13,435 nucleotides of DNA. Origin: DATJXG01 sp035500455 (GTDB taxonomy: Bacteria > Acidobacteriota > Terriglobia > Terriglobales > Acidobacteriaceae). Under the pieces are notes generated by a model, which saw nothing but the letters and a program-made list of their open reading frames with translations, did not search any database and was not told the DNA's origin. The translations under genes were made by a program, and so were the position numbers. The stretch is from positions 1 to 13,435 of the forward strand of contig DATJXG010000479.1 of the NCBI GenBank assembly GCA_035500455.1, in the 5' to 3' direction. Positions 12,608 through 13,435 of this stretch are shown one piece after another (the first letter of the stretch is position 1; every line of letters begins with the position of its first letter).

Positions 12608-13435
12608 ATGTCCCAGAGTGACTCATCCCGTGGTTCGGAGAAAATCCAGCGCGCTGTTCTCAGCGTTACTGATAAAACCGGCATCGTTGAGCTCGCCCGC
12701 AAGCTAAGCGGCCTCGGCGTGGAACTGATCTCCACCGGCGGCACCGCGAAGATCCTGCGCGATTCCGGCATCGCCGTAAAGGACATTTCAGAGATCACCG
12801 GCTTTCCGGAGATGCTCGATGGCCGGGTCAAAACCCTGCACCCGAAAGTTCACGGCGGCATTCTGCACCGCCGCCGGGATCCATCTCACCGCAGCGCGGT
12901 TGCCGAACACGGAATTCAGCCCATCGACATGGTGGTCGTGAATCTCTACGCCTTCGAGAAGACAGCGTCACGGCCAGGGGTGCACTTCGAGGAGTTGATC
13001 GAGAACATTGATATCGGCGGGCCGTCGATGATCCGCTCCGCCGCCAAGAATTTTCAGGACGTCGCAGTCGTGACTTCTCCGGTAGACTACGCCGCCATCG
13101 CCCAGGAAATGGAGCAGTCGGGTGGGGCCTTGTCGGCTGCGACGAAGTGGCGGCTGGCGCAGAAAGCCTTCGCCACCACCGCCGCTTACGATTCGGCAAT
13201 CGCCTCCACTCTTGAGAGCGTGAGCGCCAACGGGCGCTTCGAATTTCATCCGCAAGAAGGCTTCCCCCAGAACCTGAGGCTCTCATTCAACAAAATCAGC
13301 GACTTACGCTACGGCGAGAACCCCCACCAGAAAGCCGCCATGTATTCCGACGGTTCCGGCGTGGGCGTAGCCAACGGGCGCCAGCTTCAGGGCAAAGAGC
13401 TGTCCTACAACAACATCGTCGATCTCCAGGCTGCC
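12608..13435 (+). CDS. purH: Bifunctional AICAR transformylase / IMP cyclohydrolase, N-terminal part (cut by window edge)
   Basis: PurH carries out the last two steps of de novo purine synthesis, formylating AICAR and closing the ring to IMP, in the cytoplasm. The visible 276 residues, of roughly 520 expected, cover the whole N-terminal IMP cyclohydrolase (MGS-like) domain and the start of the transformylase domain. Visible motifs are SVTDKTGI at 19-26, STGGTAK at 42-48, DGRVKTLHPKVHGGIL at 71-86, NIDIGGPSMIRSAAKN at 133-148, and LRYGENPHQ at 233-241 at the start of the transformylase part. The frame is open with no stop to the last base. The ATG at 12608 has ACGAGG six bases upstream. No other purine gene is in the window. 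The gap upstream is filled by a repeat element that may carry its promoter. Confidence 0.96.
   Translation, partial: MSQSDSSRGSEKIQRAVLSVTDKTGIVELARKLSGLGVELISTGGTAKILRDSGIAVKDISEITGFPEMLDGRVKTLHPKVHGGILHRRRDPSHRSAVAEHGIQPIDMVVVNLYAFEKTASRPGVHFEELIENIDIGGPSMIRSAAKNFQDVAVVTSPVDYAAIAQEMEQSGGALSAATKWRLAQKAFATTAAYDSAIASTLESVSANGRFEFHPQEGFPQNLRLSFNKISDLRYGENPHQKAAMYSDGSGVGVANGRQLQGKELSYNNIVDLQAA

Overview
The window looks like a chromosomal segment from a member of the Acidobacteriota (Terriglobia / Koribacter-like). This is inferred from protein flavour, moderately high GC, a two-domain ThyX, and intergenic space rich in short periodic repeats. No database search was possible. Most genes are recognisable core or metabolic genes. 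There is no prophage, insertion sequence, CRISPR array, tRNA or rRNA that I can see.

Left part (1-6070), all on the minus strand. Read in transcription order it holds thyX (double-length FAD-dependent thymidylate synthase), a 235-nt gap with a likely recA promoter, recA, a 197-nt gap with two strong hairpins, coaD (probable TTG start), aspartate-type aminotransferase (18 nt after coaD), an intrinsic terminator, manA, and manC (cut by the window edge). manA and manC supply GDP-mannose for polysaccharide. coaD and the aminotransferase probably share a transcript.

Middle and right part (6286-13435), all on the plus strand. It holds a DUF2071/YqjF-family protein, a CPA2 cation/proton antiporter, fabG (perfect -10 box and Shine-Dalgarno), a GNAT acetyltransferase, an exported dienelactone-hydrolase-like protein, a small XRE regulator with a good promoter, a protein resembling the MXAN_5187 C-terminal domain, and the 5' two thirds or so of the cyclohydrolase/transformylase gene purH (cut by the window edge). 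These do not form one obvious pathway.

The most unusual content is non-coding. Four intergenic regions carry arrays of diverged 7-nt tandem words arranged as inverted arms around a unique core, each locus with its own word. Three places carry triplets of a 9-nt word (CTTTGCGNN or CTCTGCGNN), two of them as inverted pairs. One inverted pair surrounds the only credible start codon of the GNAT gene and encodes residues 10-19 of that protein. The other pair is nested inside a heptamer element. Two genes end in TAG codons that lie in or at the edge of heptamer arrays. The second notable point is ThyX: the halves of the ThyX signature (RHR and SxRY) are split between its two tandem domains. I did not find a convincing new defence or mobile system.
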